Origin: AP-15 sp963738185
GTDB lineage: Bacteria; Pseudomonadota; Alphaproteobacteria; ATCC43930; CGMCC-115725
NCBI GenBank assembly: GCA_963738185.1
Contig: CAVTVA010000003.1
Span: forward strand, 2,542,001-2,606,000
DNA: 64,000 nucleotides
Direction: 5' to 3'
Shown here: positions 45,239 to 56,025 of the stretch, piece after piece
Position numbering within the stretch: position 1 is the first letter of the stretch
Layout: each line of letters starts with the position of its first letter
Program-made: the position numbers and the translations under genes
The notes under the pieces: generated by a model
What the model was told of the DNA's origin: nothing
The model's database searches: none
Seen by the model: only the letters and a program-made list of their open reading frames with translations

Positions 45239-47644
45239 CTAATGCGTCATAATGCCCGGACGCTCCTCGCCGGCCGGGGGAAGCACCGGCGCCGCTTCGC
45301 CGTCATCGACCCACTCGACCGGTGTCAACGGCGCCGCCAGCGCCTGGCTGAGCAGCTCGTCGACGGTGCGGATCGGGATGATCTTCAAGGCGCGCTTGAC
45401 GTTGTCCGGTATCTCGGCGAGGTCCTTTTCGTTGTCCTGAGGGATCAGCACGGTCTTCAACCCGCCGCGCAGCGCCGCCAGCAGCTTCTCCTTGACGCCA
45501 CCGATCGGCAGCACCCGCCCGCGCAGGGTGATTTCCCCAGTCATCGCAATGCTGCTCTTGACCGGGATCCCGGTCAGCACCGAAACGATCGAGGTGATCA
45601 TCGCCACACCAGCCGACGGCCCGTCCTTGGGCGTCGCCCCTTCGGGGACATGCACGTGGATATCGCGCTTTTCAAACACCGTCGGCCGGATGCCAAAGGC
45701 ATGGCTGCGCGACTTGACGTAGCTCTCGGCTGCCTGGACCGATTCCTTCATCACATCGCCGAGCTTGCCGGTGGCGGTCACCCGCCCCTTGCCGGGGAGC
45801 GTCACCGCTTCGATGGTCAGCAATTCGCCGCCGACCTCGGTCCAGGCGAGCCCGGTGGTGACACCGACCAGATCTTCGCTCTCCGCTTCGCCAAAGCGGA
45901 ACCGCCTGACCCCGGCGTATTTTTCGAGGTTGCGCCGGGTCACCGCGATCTTGTCGGCTTTTTTCATCAAAATGTCTTTGATCGCCTTGCGGGTCAGGTT
46001 GGCGATCTCGCGCTCGAGGTTGCGCACCCCGGCTTCGCGCGTGTAGTGGCGGATCAGGTCGCGGATCGCGTCTTCGCTGATGCTCCATTCGGTCTTGCGG
46101 ATGCCGTGCGCGGTCATCTGCTTGGGAATGAGGTGGCGGCGCGCGATCTCGACTTTCTCGTCCTCGGTATAGCCCGGGATACGGATGACCTCCATCCGGT
46201 CAAGCAATGGCTGCGGGATGCGCAAGGTATTGGCGGTGGTGACGAACATTACGTCCGACAAATCGTAGTCGACCTCGAGGTAGTGATCGTTGAACGCACC
46301 GTTCTGCTCGGGATCGAGCACTTCGAGCAGCGCCGAAGACGGGTCGCCGCGCCAATCGGCGCCGAGCTTGTCCACTTCGTCGAGCAGGAACAGCGGGTTC
46401 GACGATTTGGCCTTTTTCATGCCCTGCAGGACCTTGCCCGGCATCGAGCCGATATAAGTCCGCCTGTGGCCGCGAATCTCGGCCTCGTCGCGCACCCCGC
46501 CCAACGACATGCGCACAAAGTTGCGGCCGGTCGCGCGCGCCACCGATTTGCCGAGCGAGGTCTTGCCGACCCCCGGTGCGCCGACCAGGCACAGGATCGG
46601 CCCTTTCATTTTTTTGATCCGCTGCTGCACCGCAAGATATTCGAGGATGCGCTCCTTGACCTTCTCCAGCCCGAAATGATCGGCGTTCAGCACCTTCTCG
46701 GCGCCCTTGATGTCGCGCTTGATCTTGGTGCGGTCGTGCCACGGCACCGACAACAGCCAGTCGAGATAGTTGCGCACCACTGTCGCCTCGGCCGACATCG
46801 GGCTCATGCTCTTGAGCTTTTTGAGCTCCGCGGTGGCCTTGTCGCGCGCCTCCTTGGAGAACGCGGTCTTGTTGATCCGCTCTTCGAGCTCGGCCATCTC
46901 GTCGCGGCCGTCTTCGCCCTCGCCCAGCTCCTTCTGGATCGCCTTCATCTGCTCGTTCAAGTAGTATTCGCGCTGCGTCTTTTCCATCTGACGCTTGACG
47001 CGGCTGCGGATGCGTTTTTCGACCTGCAGCACGCCGATCTCGCCTTCCATGTAGCCAAAGACCTTTTCCAGGCGCTCGGACACTGCTTCGGTTTCGAGCA
47101 ATTCCTGCTTTTCCGGGATCTTCAAGGCCAGATGCGAGGCCACCGTGTCGGCGAGCTTGGCCGGCTCGTCGATCTGATTGATCGACACCAGGACTTCCGG
47201 GGGGATCTTCTTGTTGAGCTTGATATATTGCTCGAACTGGGCGACCACGGTGCGGGCCAGCGCCGCCATTTCCTGCGGCTCGCCTTCCTTGTCGCCGATG
47301 CCGTCGGCATAGGCTTGAAAAAACGAGTCATTCTCGGCGAAGCGGGCGATGCGGGCGCGCTGGCCACCCTCGACCAGCACCTTGACCGTGCCGTCCGGAA
47401 GCTTCAGCAGCTGCAGCACGGTGCCGATGGTGCCGACCGAATAGATGTCGGCGGTGCCGGGGTCGTCCTGAGCCGCGTTCTTCTGGGTGACGAGCAGAAT
47501 CTGCTTGTCGTCCTTCATGACATCCTCGAGCGCTCGCACCGACTTTTCGCGCCCGACAAACAGCGGCACGATCATGTGCGGAAAGACGACGATGTCGCGC
47601 AGGGGCAGAACCGGATAGAGCGCGCCGCGTACGTGTTCTAGCAT
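45239..47644 (-). CDS. lon: ATP-dependent protease Lon
   Basis: 801-residue LonA-type protease that degrades misfolded and regulatory proteins. It has an N-terminal substrate domain (LYPVLPLRDIVVFPHMIVPL), a coiled region with QREYYLNEQMKAIQKELGEG, Walker A GAPGVGKTSLGKSVA, Walker B NPLFLLDEVDKLGADW, and a C-terminal protease domain with the catalytic serine in PKDGPSAGVAMITS and lysine in GGVKEKLLAALRGG. The frame is intact. The gene sits in the clpP-clpX-lon-hup series. Confidence 0.98.
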   Translation of the reverse strand: MLEHVRGALYPVLPLRDIVVFPHMIVPLFVGREKSVRALEDVMKDDKQILLVTQKNAAQDDPGTADIYSVGTIGTVLQLLKLPDGTVKVLVEGGQRARIARFAENDSFFQAYADGIGDKEGEPQEMAALARTVVAQFEQYIKLNKKIPPEVLVSINQIDEPAKLADTVASHLALKIPEKQELLETEAVSERLEKVFGYMEGEIGVLQVEKRIRSRVKRQMEKTQREYYLNEQMKAIQKELGEGEDGRDEMAELEERINKTAFSKEARDKATAELKKLKSMSPMSAEATVVRNYLDWLLSVPWHDRTKIKRDIKGAEKVLNADHFGLEKVKERILEYLAVQQRIKKMKGPILCLVGAPGVGKTSLGKSVARATGRNFVRMSLGGVRDEAEIRGHRRTYIGSMPGKVLQGMKKAKSSNPLFLLDEVDKLGADWRGDPSSALLEVLDPEQNGAFNDHYLEVDYDLSDVMFVTTANTLRIPQPLLDRMEVIRIPGYTEDEKVEIARRHLIPKQMTAHGIRKTEWSISEDAIRDLIRHYTREAGVRNLEREIANLTRKAIKDILMKKADKIAVTRRNLEKYAGVRRFRFGEAESEDLVGVTTGLAWTEVGGELLTIEAVTLPGKGRVTATGKLGDVMKESVQAAESYVKSRSHAFGIRPTVFEKRDIHVHVPEGATPKDGPSAGVAMITSIVSVLTGIPVKSSIAMTGEITLRGRVLPIGGVKEKLLAALRGGLKTVLIPQDNEKDLAEIPDNVKRALKIIPIRTVDELLSQALAAPLTPVEWVDDGEAAPVLPPAGEERPGIMTH

Positions 47645-47713
47645 GAGCCCTCTTTTTTCACGATGCCGTCCGGGGATTTTGGGCCGGGCGGTCGGGTATA
47701 GGCGTACCGTACC

Positions 47714-47742
47714 TAGGTTGGCCCGGTTTTGCCGGCCGTCAA
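47714..47742 (-). promoter_or_regulatory. Possible promoter upstream of lon
   Basis: On the minus strand TTGACG (47737-47742) and AACCTA (47714-47719) are separated by 17 bases, roughly 70 bases upstream of the lon start. The -35 is good for the housekeeping sigma factor and also overlaps a CTTGAC heat-shock-like element, but the -10 is weak. A guess from position and spacing only. Confidence 0.3.
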
Positions 47743-47793
47743 GTCGCCTGCCGCGTCAGCTGCCGGATGGGCGCCGCGCGGACCGCGCATGGA

Positions 47794-49055
<1,262 letters not shown>

Positions 49056-49059
<4 letters not shown>

Positions 49060-49916
49060 CGCCACTCCGTCTTCGGCCGGGCAAGCCCCGGCCTCTCCAG
49101 CCTCTTTTCTGCCGGGCTCGCCGCGCGGATCAGAGGGGCAAGCTGGGCTGCCCCGCCTGCCGGCGGCTTGGCACGCCGTGACCCCGCCGCAGCCGTCGAG
49201 TATATGTGCTCGCGGCAGATCAACAACTGATTAATCATGCTGAACCGGCTCGGAGTTCCCCGCTCGGTTCCCGGGCTCAGGCGCGGGTCAGATCCCTCAA
49301 AGCCGCCCGGACGGGATTCGACGACCTCGTCAACCAGGCCGAATTCCCTGGCTTCGAAGGGCGACAAAAACTTGTCACGCTCGACCGCCGACGAGATGAC
49401 CTCGAGCGGCTGGCCGGTATGGCGGACGTAGATCTCGTTGAGCCGCGCCCGCAATGCCAGGATCTCGCGCGCCTGGATTTCGATGTCGGTCGCCTGCCCC
49501 TGCGCCCCGCCCGAGGGTTGGTGGATCATGATCCGCGAATTTGGCAGCGAAAAGCGCTTGCCGTGGGCGCCGGCGGCGAGCAGCAGCGAGCCCATCGAGG
49601 CGGCCTGGCCGATACACACGGTCGACACCGGCGAGCGGATGTACTGCATCGTGTCGTAGATCGCCAGCCCCGAGGTCACCACCCCGCCCGGCGAGTTGAT
49701 ATAAAAGGCGATGTCCTTGGTCGGGTTCTCCGACTCAAGAAACAGCAGCTGGGCGCAGATCAGGCTGGCGACGGCGTCGTGCACCGGGCCAACGAGAAAG
49801 ATGATGCGCTCCTTCAACAGTCGCGAATAAATGTCGTAGGCGCGCTCGCCGCGGTTGGTCTGCTCGACGACCATCGGCACCAAGTTGTTCATATATTGTT
49901 CGAAGTATTCCGACAT
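49056..49916 (-). CDS. clpP: ATP-dependent Clp protease proteolytic subunit ClpP (unusual C-terminal extension)
   Basis: Serine protease core of ClpXP. The normal part is MVVEQTNRGERAYDIYSRLL, DIAFYINSPGGVVTSGLAIY, VCIGQAASMGSLLLAAGAHG (catalytic Ser), SRIMIHQPSGGAQGQATDIE (catalytic His) and FGLVDEVVESRP (catalytic Asp nearby). ClpP usually ends about here, near residue 205. This frame runs on for about 80 low-homology residues and stops on the clpX start codon. In the neighbouring frame the same bases read RAALRDLTRA then stop, so a single indel near 49305 could create the extension. The clpP identity is certain; the tail is doubtful. Confidence 0.93.
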
Positions 49917-49965
49917 CTGCGTTCTCCTCGGCAGCGCCGCCCGGCGGCGCACGGGTTCGATCGGT

Positions 49966-51525
49966 TCAGCCTGGTTCCGCTGGCGCCGGTGCGGGCGGTG
50001 TGGTCTCGCCGTCGGGATCGGGCAATGCCAGCAGCTCTTCGGGGGTCACCCGGCGCTCCTCGACCTTGGCCAATTCGACGATGAAGTCGATCACCTTATC
50101 CTCGAAAATCGGCGCCCGCAGGTTGGCCACCGCCTCGGGGTTCTGGCGATAGAAATCCAGCGCCTGGCGCTCGTAGCCGGGATGCTGGCGCACTTCGCGG
50201 GTAATCGCCTGATTGATCTCCTCCTGGCTCACCGTGATGTTGTTGGCGCGCCCGACTTCCGCCAGCAACAGCCCGAGCCGGACGCGGCGTTCGGCGATCT
50301 TGCGATATTCCTCCTTGACCTTCTCCTCGCCGTCATCGGCTTCGCCCGCCGCTTCGCTCGGTGCGCCGGCATCGGCCGCGCCCTCGAGACCAGTTTCGGC
50401 CGCCGGTGTCAGATCGGGCTGCGCCACGCTCGCGGTGCTCTCGTCGGAGGCCGGCGCCGCATCGGTCGGCGCCTCCGCTGCGGTGGTCGCGTCGGCGGCT
50501 GCCGCCGGCGCCGCACCGGCGTGCGGCTGGTCGCCGCTGCCGGCGGCGCGCTCCTGCTCGAGCTTCTGCTCGGCCTGATGCTGCGCCCAGATGTTGTCGA
50601 ATTCGAGCTCGACCATGCCGGGCGGGACCGGAAAATCGTAGCGCTCGGCCAGCTTGTCGAGCAAGGCCCGCTTGAGCCGCAGGCGCGAGGCCGCGGCGTA
50701 TTCGCGCTGCATCTGTTGCTGCACCTCGGCGCGCAGCTCGGCCAGGGTTTCGAGCCCGACCGATTTGCCGAGCTCGTCGTCGATCGCCGCCGGCAGCAGC
50801 TGCCGGACCTCCTTGACCTCGACCTCGAACACCGCCTCCTTGCCGGCCAGGTTCTGGGCGGCGTAATCCTCGGGGAACGTGACCCGCACCGTGCGGTGCT
50901 CGCCAGCGGCGGCGCCGATCAGCTGGTCCTCGAAACCAGCGATAAAGCCGCCGCCTTCGAGCGCGATCCGGCGGTCCTTGCCGCTGGCGCCGGGGATCTC
51001 CTCGCCGCCGACCCGGCCGTCAATGTCGACCATTAGGATGTCGCCGGTCTCGGCCGGGCGCCCCGCCGGCTCGGATTTGCGCTGCTGCTCGGCGATCCGC
51101 GCAATCGCCGCATCGACGCTTTCCGCCGGCACCTCGACCACCAGACGCTCGATGCCGAGATCGGCGAAATTCTGCTCCGGGATGTCCGGCAGAACCTCGA
51201 CCAGCATCTTGTATTCGAGATCGGTGCCCTCGGCATACGAGACGATATCGACCTTGGGCGGCAGCGCCGGCCTGAGGTTATGCTCGCGGATGGTCTCGGC
51301 CGAGCTGCCCTGGACCGTGCTCTCCAGCACCTCGCCGAGGACCGATGGACCATAGCGCCGGCGCAATAGCTGCATCGGAACCTTGCCGGGGCGGAACCCC
51401 GGCAGGCGAATGGTGCGGCCGAGCTCGTCGAGGCGGGTGACGACCTGATCCTCGAGCTCGCCCGCCGGGACCACGATGCGAAACTCGCGCTTGAGCCCGT
51501 CGGCACTGGTTTCCGTTGCCTGCAT
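49966..51525 (-). CDS. tig: Trigger factor with internal Ala/Gly/Pro-rich insertion
   Basis: 519-residue ribosome-bound chaperone and prolyl isomerase. The ribosome-binding signature GFRPGKVPMQLLRRRYG is in the N-terminal domain. The FKBP domain contains GDILMVDIDGRVGGEEIPGA and GFEDQLIGAAAGEHRTVRV. The C-terminal domain resumes at EEYRKIAERRVRLGLLLAEV. Between these helices (about residues 330-410) lies an 80-residue low-complexity stretch of Ala, Gly, Pro, Asp and Thr, absent from typical trigger factors of about 430-450 residues. The start at 51525 is chosen by family N-terminus. Confidence 0.96.
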   Translation of the reverse strand: MQATETSADGLKREFRIVVPAGELEDQVVTRLDELGRTIRLPGFRPGKVPMQLLRRRYGPSVLGEVLESTVQGSSAETIREHNLRPALPPKVDIVSYAEGTDLEYKMLVEVLPDIPEQNFADLGIERLVVEVPAESVDAAIARIAEQQRKSEPAGRPAETGDILMVDIDGRVGGEEIPGASGKDRRIALEGGGFIAGFEDQLIGAAAGEHRTVRVTFPEDYAAQNLAGKEAVFEVEVKEVRQLLPAAIDDELGKSVGLETLAELRAEVQQQMQREYAAASRLRLKRALLDKLAERYDFPVPPGMVELEFDNIWAQHQAEQKLEQERAAGSGDQPHAGAAPAAAADATTAAEAPTDAAPASDESTASVAQPDLTPAAETGLEGAADAGAPSEAAGEADDGEEKVKEEYRKIAERRVRLGLLLAEVGRANNITVSQEEINQAITREVRQHPGYERQALDFYRQNPEAVANLRAPIFEDKVIDFIVELAKVEERRVTPEELLALPDPDGETTPPAPAPAEPG

Positions 51526-51695
51526 CAGAGGAGGCCCGCGCTGTGGAGGAGGCTCGCGCTGGCGCCGCGATCGCACGGCGCGACCCGGTCGGCGTCCTGG
51601 ACGCGCCCGGTTCGACCCGATGATCGCCCGATCGGCAATAAACCCTTGATCGACAACAGCTTCTCCTCAGTGATCTCGCATGCTCGGCGCGCCCG

Positions 51696-51780
51696 TGGTG
51701 CGGGCGGGGGGATTTGAACCCCCACGATTTGCATCGCTGGAACCTAAATCCAGTGCGTCTGCCAGTTCCGCCACGCCCGC
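51696..51780 (-). tRNA. tRNA-Leu (TAG)
   Basis: An 85-base class II tRNA. Acceptor GCGGGCG pairs with CGCCCGC, anticodon stem CTGGA/TCCAG with loop TTTAGGT gives anticodon TAG, and there is a variable arm before the T-arm GGGGG-TTCAAAT-CCCCC. CCA is encoded. Confidence 0.95.
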
Positions 51781-51987
51781 CGCAGCAATTTCCGGGCGGC
51801 CCGGCCCGACGCGTTTGTAGCACAAAGATCGCTTTCCACCTAGAACGGGGCGCCTCAACGGGCATCGGCTCTGCGGCGATGGCCGGCTGTATGAATTGGT
51901 CCGGCGAGCGCCCGCGATCAAGGCGGCGTGGACCGCAAGCGCCGCCGGCATCCGGGCAGCATGGGCAGCATGGGCACAGGTCGGGCC

Positions 51988-53421
51988 TCACCCGGTCCGC
52001 GCCAGGGCGTGCAGCGCGGTCGAGGCGGCGACCCGTCCTTCGCCGCGATAAGCCTCGTGATTGGCCTCGATATCGGCCAGCCGGTAGAGGTAGTTGACCA
52101 TGATCCCGGCGGATTGCTGCAGGCCTTTCGGCGAGACGTCGCCCTGCCAGTTCAGCCGCTCGACCCGCGCCCCGTTGCTCAGATGGAAGTGTGCCACCGG
52201 GTCGAGCGCCCGGCCCGAGGGCGCCCGCTCGCGCAACAGGTAGCGCGCGCAGAGGCGCAGGAGCGGCTCGCGCAAGGCCCCGGCGAGCTGCGGCTGGTCG
52301 TGCCAGTCCGGGCGGTCGAGCAGCGCCGAGAGGTCGCGCTCCGCGAGCCCCTCGCCAAGCGCCTCGAGGGCGGTGCGCTCAGCCGGCAGCAGCAAAGCCT
52401 CGGGTGCCGTTTCGCTCTGCCGATCGAGCCAGGCGCGGAACCCCGGCACCGGCGACAAGGTGGCGAACACTGTGAGCTGCGGCAGATCGATCGCCAGCGC
52501 ATCGACGACCCGCTTGATCAGAAAGTCGCCAAGGCTGATCCCGGCCAGGCCGTGCTGACAGGTCGAGATCGAGTAGAAGATCGCGGTGTCGGCGGTTTGC
52601 GGATCGCCGATCGGCGCCGCCTCGTCGAGCAGCGCGTTGACATCGCTCGCCATGCCCGAGACCAGCGCGATCTCGACAAAGATCAGCGGCTCGTCGGGCA
52701 TGCGCGGATGAAAGAAGGCAAAGCAGCGGCGGTCGGCCTCGAGCCGGTTCTTCAGATCGGTCCAGCTGCGGATTTCGTGCACCGCCTCGTAGGCCATCAG
52801 CTTTTCTAACAGGGCCGCCGGTGATTCCCAGCCGATCCGCTTTAATTCGAGAAAGCCGATGTCGAACCAGTTGGCCAAGAGCCGCTTCAAATCCTCCTCG
52901 AGGCCGTGCAGCACCGGATCGCGCCGGCCCAGCTCGATCAGCTCGGCGCGCCGGTCGACGAGAAACTTGACCCCTTCGGGCAGCGCGTTGAACTGGCGCA
53001 AGAGGGTAATGCGCGGCGGCTCCAGCGCGTTGCGCAATTCGCGTTCGGCCGCGGCGCGCTCGACTGCGCCCTCGGCCTTGGCGAGTGCTGCGCAGCAGCG
53101 GTCGATCTCGGCGCGGTCGACGTCGAACTCGCCGGCGAGCAGCCGCAGAAAGCGCTCGCGCCCGTCGCCGTCGAGCAAGAGATAGGTGCGGCCGAGATTG
53201 GCGGCCCGCGCCCGCGCCGTGACCTCGCCGCCGCGCCCGTCAAGGCAGCGCAGCATCTGCTCGCGCAACAGGCCGATGTCGTCGCCGGACAGCTCGGGCC
53301 GTGGGGTGCGGGTCAGGACGCCGCGCGCCGACAGCGCAATATCGCGCCACGCGGTGCGCAGGTTGGTCAACGTCCGGTCGAAGACGCCCTCGAAAAATCC
53401 GGCGGACGGGCGATCGTTCAT
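51988..53421 (-). CDS. mcd: Malonyl-CoA decarboxylase
   Basis: 477-residue enzyme that decarboxylates malonyl-CoA to acetyl-CoA. The N-terminal domain is helical (ITLLRQFNALPEGVKFLVDR). The C-terminal GNAT-like catalytic domain shows FAFFHPRMPDEPLIFVEIAL, HGLAGISLGDFLIKRVVDAL and PQLTVFATLSPVPGFRAWL; the catalytic Ser/His pair of the family falls in the FYSIS.CQHGLAG and HFHLSNGARVERLNW segments. ATG 53421 is preferred over a start 33 codons upstream in Ala-rich sequence. It lies 55 bases downstream of the NAD(P)HX repair gene. Confidence 0.92.
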   Translation of the reverse strand: MNDRPSAGFFEGVFDRTLTNLRTAWRDIALSARGVLTRTPRPELSGDDIGLLREQMLRCLDGRGGEVTARARAANLGRTYLLLDGDGRERFLRLLAGEFDVDRAEIDRCCAALAKAEGAVERAAAERELRNALEPPRITLLRQFNALPEGVKFLVDRRAELIELGRRDPVLHGLEEDLKRLLANWFDIGFLELKRIGWESPAALLEKLMAYEAVHEIRSWTDLKNRLEADRRCFAFFHPRMPDEPLIFVEIALVSGMASDVNALLDEAAPIGDPQTADTAIFYSISTCQHGLAGISLGDFLIKRVVDALAIDLPQLTVFATLSPVPGFRAWLDRQSETAPEALLLPAERTALEALGEGLAERDLSALLDRPDWHDQPQLAGALREPLLRLCARYLLRERAPSGRALDPVAHFHLSNGARVERLNWQGDVSPKGLQQSAGIMVNYLYRLADIEANHEAYRGEGRVAASTALHALARTG

Positions 53422-53476
53422 AATGGCCGCTGCGGCTGTGGCGGGGGCCGACAAAGACGCGACGGCGGGGCCGCCG

Positions 53477-54982
53477 TCAACCCCCAAGCGTGCGCGCCTG
53501 CCGACCGCCTGCGAGATCACCTAGCGCCGGCGCCAACGCCCGGATCAGATCCTCGGCGACAAGCCCGGCGCCGACCCGGCGGGCGGCATCGCCGTGCAGC
53601 CACACCGCCGCTGCTCCCGCCGCGAATGCGTCCATACCTTGCGCGAGCAGCCCCAGCACCATGCCGGCAAGGACATCGCCGCTGCCCGCCGTCGCCAGGT
53701 TCGGCGGCGCGTTGGCATTGATCGCGACGCGGCCATCCGGGACCGCGATAACGGTATCGGCGCCTTTCAGCACGATGACGGCGCCGCTCTGCCGCGCCGC
53801 CCGCCGTGCCCGCTCGGGCTTGCTGCCGGCAAAGTCGAACAATCGAGCGAACTCGCCCTCGTGCGGCGTCATCACCACCGGCGAGCGGATCGCCGCGAAC
53901 AAGGTCTGCGGGTCTTGGGCGAAGGCGGTCAGCGCGTCGGCGTCGAGCACCGCGCGCTTCTCCGCTGTGAGGATCGCCAGCACCTTGTCGCGGGTGTCGC
54001 CGCCGGCCCCGGCGCCGGGGCCGATCAGCGCAGCATTGCGCCGCGGGTCCGCGAGCAAGGTGCGGAAATCGTCGAGCCCGGAAACCGGCTGGACGATGAC
54101 CCCGGTCAGCGCCGCGGCATAAACCGGGAAGACCGCCGCGGGCGCCGCCACCGTAACGAGGCCGGCGCCGAGCCGGGCGGCGCTCCGGGCCGCCAGCCGC
54201 GCCGCGCCGGTCATCACCGCGCCGCCGGCCACCAGCGCGTGCCCGCGGGTGTATTTGTGGCTGTCGAGGCCGGGCCGCGGCAGGCCGCCGAGCCACCAGG
54301 CGGGGTCGTTCGCAGCGGTGTCGGGGGAAACCTGGTCGAGCACGGCAGCCGGGATGCCAATCGGCGCCAGCACCGTTTCGCCGCAATGGATGCGGCCCGG
54401 CAGCAGCAGGTGACCGGGTTTTTTGCGGAAGAACGTAATCGTCAGCGCGGCCCGCGGCGCCGCCCCGCGGATCTCGCCGCTGGCGCCGTCGACCCCGCTC
54501 GGCACATCGACCGCGACGACCGGCATTGCGCGCCGGCCGAGCGCCTCGATAACGGCCAGTGCCGCACCCTCGACCGGCCGCGCCAGCCCGGCGCCAAAGA
54601 TCGCGTCGATCGCCAGGACGGCGCCGTCGAGCGCTTCGGGCGCCAGCGGCTCGGCCGTGCCCGGCCAGCGGCCGGCCGCCCCGGCCGCATCGCCGCGCAT
54701 CGCCGCGCGGTCGCCGAGCAGCGCCAGGCGCACCGGCCAGCCGCGCTCGGCGAGGATGCGCGCGGCGACAAAGCCGTCGCCGCCATTGTTGCCCGGCCCG
54801 CACAGCACGACGACCGGCCGCGGCGGCCAGCGCCGCGAGACGGCGTCGGCGACCGCACGACCGGCGCTCTCCATCAGCGCGCTGCCGGCGACGCCGCCGG
54901 CGATCGCCCGCCGGTCGGCCTCACCCATCTGCGGCGGCGTCAGCAGCGCCCGCCGGCGCCAGCCCTCAGCGGAAATCGTCAT
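53477..54982 (-). CDS. nnr: Bifunctional NAD(P)H-hydrate epimerase / ADP-dependent NAD(P)H-hydrate dehydratase
   Basis: 501 residues, two domains. The N-terminal YjeF_N epimerase contains VVVLCGPGNNGGDGFVAARI and VVAVDVPSGVDGASGEIRG. The C-terminal carbohydrate-kinase-like dehydratase contains HKYTRGHALVAGG, VVMTPHEGEFARLF and NLATAGSGDVLAGMVLGLLA (GxGD catalytic motif). Together they repair hydrated NADH and NADPH. Alone as a unit, possibly cotranscribed with mcd downstream. Confidence 0.96.
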   Translation of the reverse strand: MTISAEGWRRRALLTPPQMGEADRRAIAGGVAGSALMESAGRAVADAVSRRWPPRPVVVLCGPGNNGGDGFVAARILAERGWPVRLALLGDRAAMRGDAAGAAGRWPGTAEPLAPEALDGAVLAIDAIFGAGLARPVEGAALAVIEALGRRAMPVVAVDVPSGVDGASGEIRGAAPRAALTITFFRKKPGHLLLPGRIHCGETVLAPIGIPAAVLDQVSPDTAANDPAWWLGGLPRPGLDSHKYTRGHALVAGGAVMTGAARLAARSAARLGAGLVTVAAPAAVFPVYAAALTGVIVQPVSGLDDFRTLLADPRRNAALIGPGAGAGGDTRDKVLAILTAEKRAVLDADALTAFAQDPQTLFAAIRSPVVMTPHEGEFARLFDFAGSKPERARRAARQSGAVIVLKGADTVIAVPDGRVAINANAPPNLATAGSGDVLAGMVLGLLAQGMDAFAAGAAAVWLHGDAARRVGAGLVAEDLIRALAPALGDLAGGRQARTLGG

Positions 54983-55087
54983 CGCCGAGATGTGGGGCTT
55001 GGGGCCAGCGCCGGAAAGTCGGGCGCAGCCGAGGCCGCTTGGGCAGAGAGCTTGCCTGCCGCATCGCCCGCCCCCATGATGTCCGCC

Positions 55088-55316
55088 ATGGCCAGCGACT
55101 CGGACGTGCTCGACTTCCTTGCGCCCATTTCACGCGCGTCAACGAGCGGCTCGAGCGCATCGACTTTCGTCTCGGCGAGCTCACGACACGCATCGGAGCG
55201 ATCGAACGCGACTTGGCTGGGATGAAGGTGGACTACGCGGCCACCCAACTCCGCCTCGACAATATGGACCAAAGGACGAGCGTATAGAGCGGCGGCTAAG
55301 CCTTATCGACGGGTGA
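55088..55316 (+). pseudogene. Small coiled-coil protein gene with two frame breaks
   Basis: Three short frames together read like the small heptad-repeat proteins common in alphaproteobacteria. First comes MASDSDVLDFL, then HFTRVNERLERIDFRLGEL, TTRIGAIERDLAGMKVDYA, ATQLRLDNMDQR, and finally DERIERRLSLIDG with a stop at 55314. The breaks are near 55120 and 55275, where single-base changes restore the frame. It could be an intact gene with sequencing indels or a decaying one; no function is assignable. Confidence 0.5.
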
Positions 55317-55401
55317 CCGGCTGGGGGACGCGACGTTTTCTCACGGGCTGCCGGCCCATGGCTTGACGGGCGGAGCGCGAACCGTTACCTCCACGCGCGG
55401 C

Positions 55402-55479
55402 GGCGGGTGTAGCTCAGTTGGTTAGAGCGCCAGATTGTGGATCTGGATGTCGTCGGTTCAAATCCGATCACTCGCCCCA
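55402..55479 (+). tRNA. tRNA-His (GTG)
   Basis: A 78-base cloverleaf including the extra G at -1. Acceptor GCGGGTG pairs with CACTCGC, anticodon stem CCAGA/TCTGG with loop TTGTGGA gives anticodon GTG. CCA is encoded, and the -1 G faces discriminator C as expected for His. Confidence 0.96.
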
Positions 55480-55517
55480 AAACCTTTACGCGGGTGTCGG
55501 GATCGCGCCGCGGCGTT

Positions 55518-55823
55518 ATGGCGCCCGCGGCATCGGCCCGCCGGCAGGAGGCGCCTGTGGTCGCGGTCGTCGAAGGCAAGGAAGAGGCGGGCGGCGCCAG
55601 CTGTATAGAATTCAAAGTCTATCGCAGCCCCACCGACCCCGATCGAATTTTGGGCAGTTGGCGCTTTGTCCACGGGCAATCGAGCCTGGTTGACCAGAGC
55701 AAGCCCGACGCCGCGGTGCTGGGAGAGTTTCGCCACGCTGTCGACTGCGCCGACCAGCACGGCATAGCCTTTGTCTGGGTCAACGATCCCGACGAGCTGT
55801 TTCCGCCTTGGGAGCGGCGCTGA
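55518..55823 (+). CDS. Small hypothetical protein
   Basis: About 101 residues if started at ATG 55518 (a GTG at 55557 is equally plausible). The conserved-looking part is CIEFKVYRSPTDPDRILGSW, RFVHGQSSLVDQSKPDAAVL and HGIAFVWVNDPDELFPPWER, a compact alpha/beta composition with no signal peptide. I do not recognise the family. It begins about 40 bases after tRNA-His on the same strand. Confidence 0.5.
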   Translation: MAPAASARRQEAPVVAVVEGKEEAGGASCIEFKVYRSPTDPDRILGSWRFVHGQSSLVDQSKPDAAVLGEFRHAVDCADQHGIAFVWVNDPDELFPPWERR

Positions 55824-55869
55824 ACAGGCCGCGGGGCTTATCGGCTCGGCGCCATCTGAGGAGAGCAGA

Positions 55870-55977
55870 ATGAAGAGCGCCCAGCAGCGCCAACCCCGGA
55901 CCCGCGAGCGCGCAGCCCGGCGCAAGGCCAAGCTGAAGGCAAAGCGGCGGCGCCAGCGGGCCCGCGCGCAGGGCTAA
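55870..55977 (+). CDS. Very small basic protein
   Basis: 35 residues starting MKSAQQRQPRTRERAARRKA, nearly half Arg/Lys and ending RRQRARAQG. A good GAGGAG ribosome-binding site lies seven bases before the ATG, the main support for its being translated. It could bind RNA or the ribosome because of its charge, but nothing shows this. It sits between the small hypothetical gene and the DUF2946-like gene, all on the plus strand. Confidence 0.5.
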   Translation: MKSAQQRQPRTRERAARRKAKLKAKRRRQRARAQG

Positions 55978-56025
55978 CCTGGGGGCGGGGCGGCGGGGCG
56001 TTCCCGAGCCGCTCGGGCAACGCAC

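Noticed and set aside
45215..47641. Long plus-strand open frame opposite lon
   Set aside because: It mirrors lon almost exactly and its translation is a His/Leu/Asp-rich shadow; Lon motifs on the minus strand are unambiguous.
51950..51980. Short tandem repeat (GGGCAGCAT units) as a mobile element or CRISPR-like array
   Set aside because: Only two to three 9-base units with no spacers; most likely a small slippage repeat.
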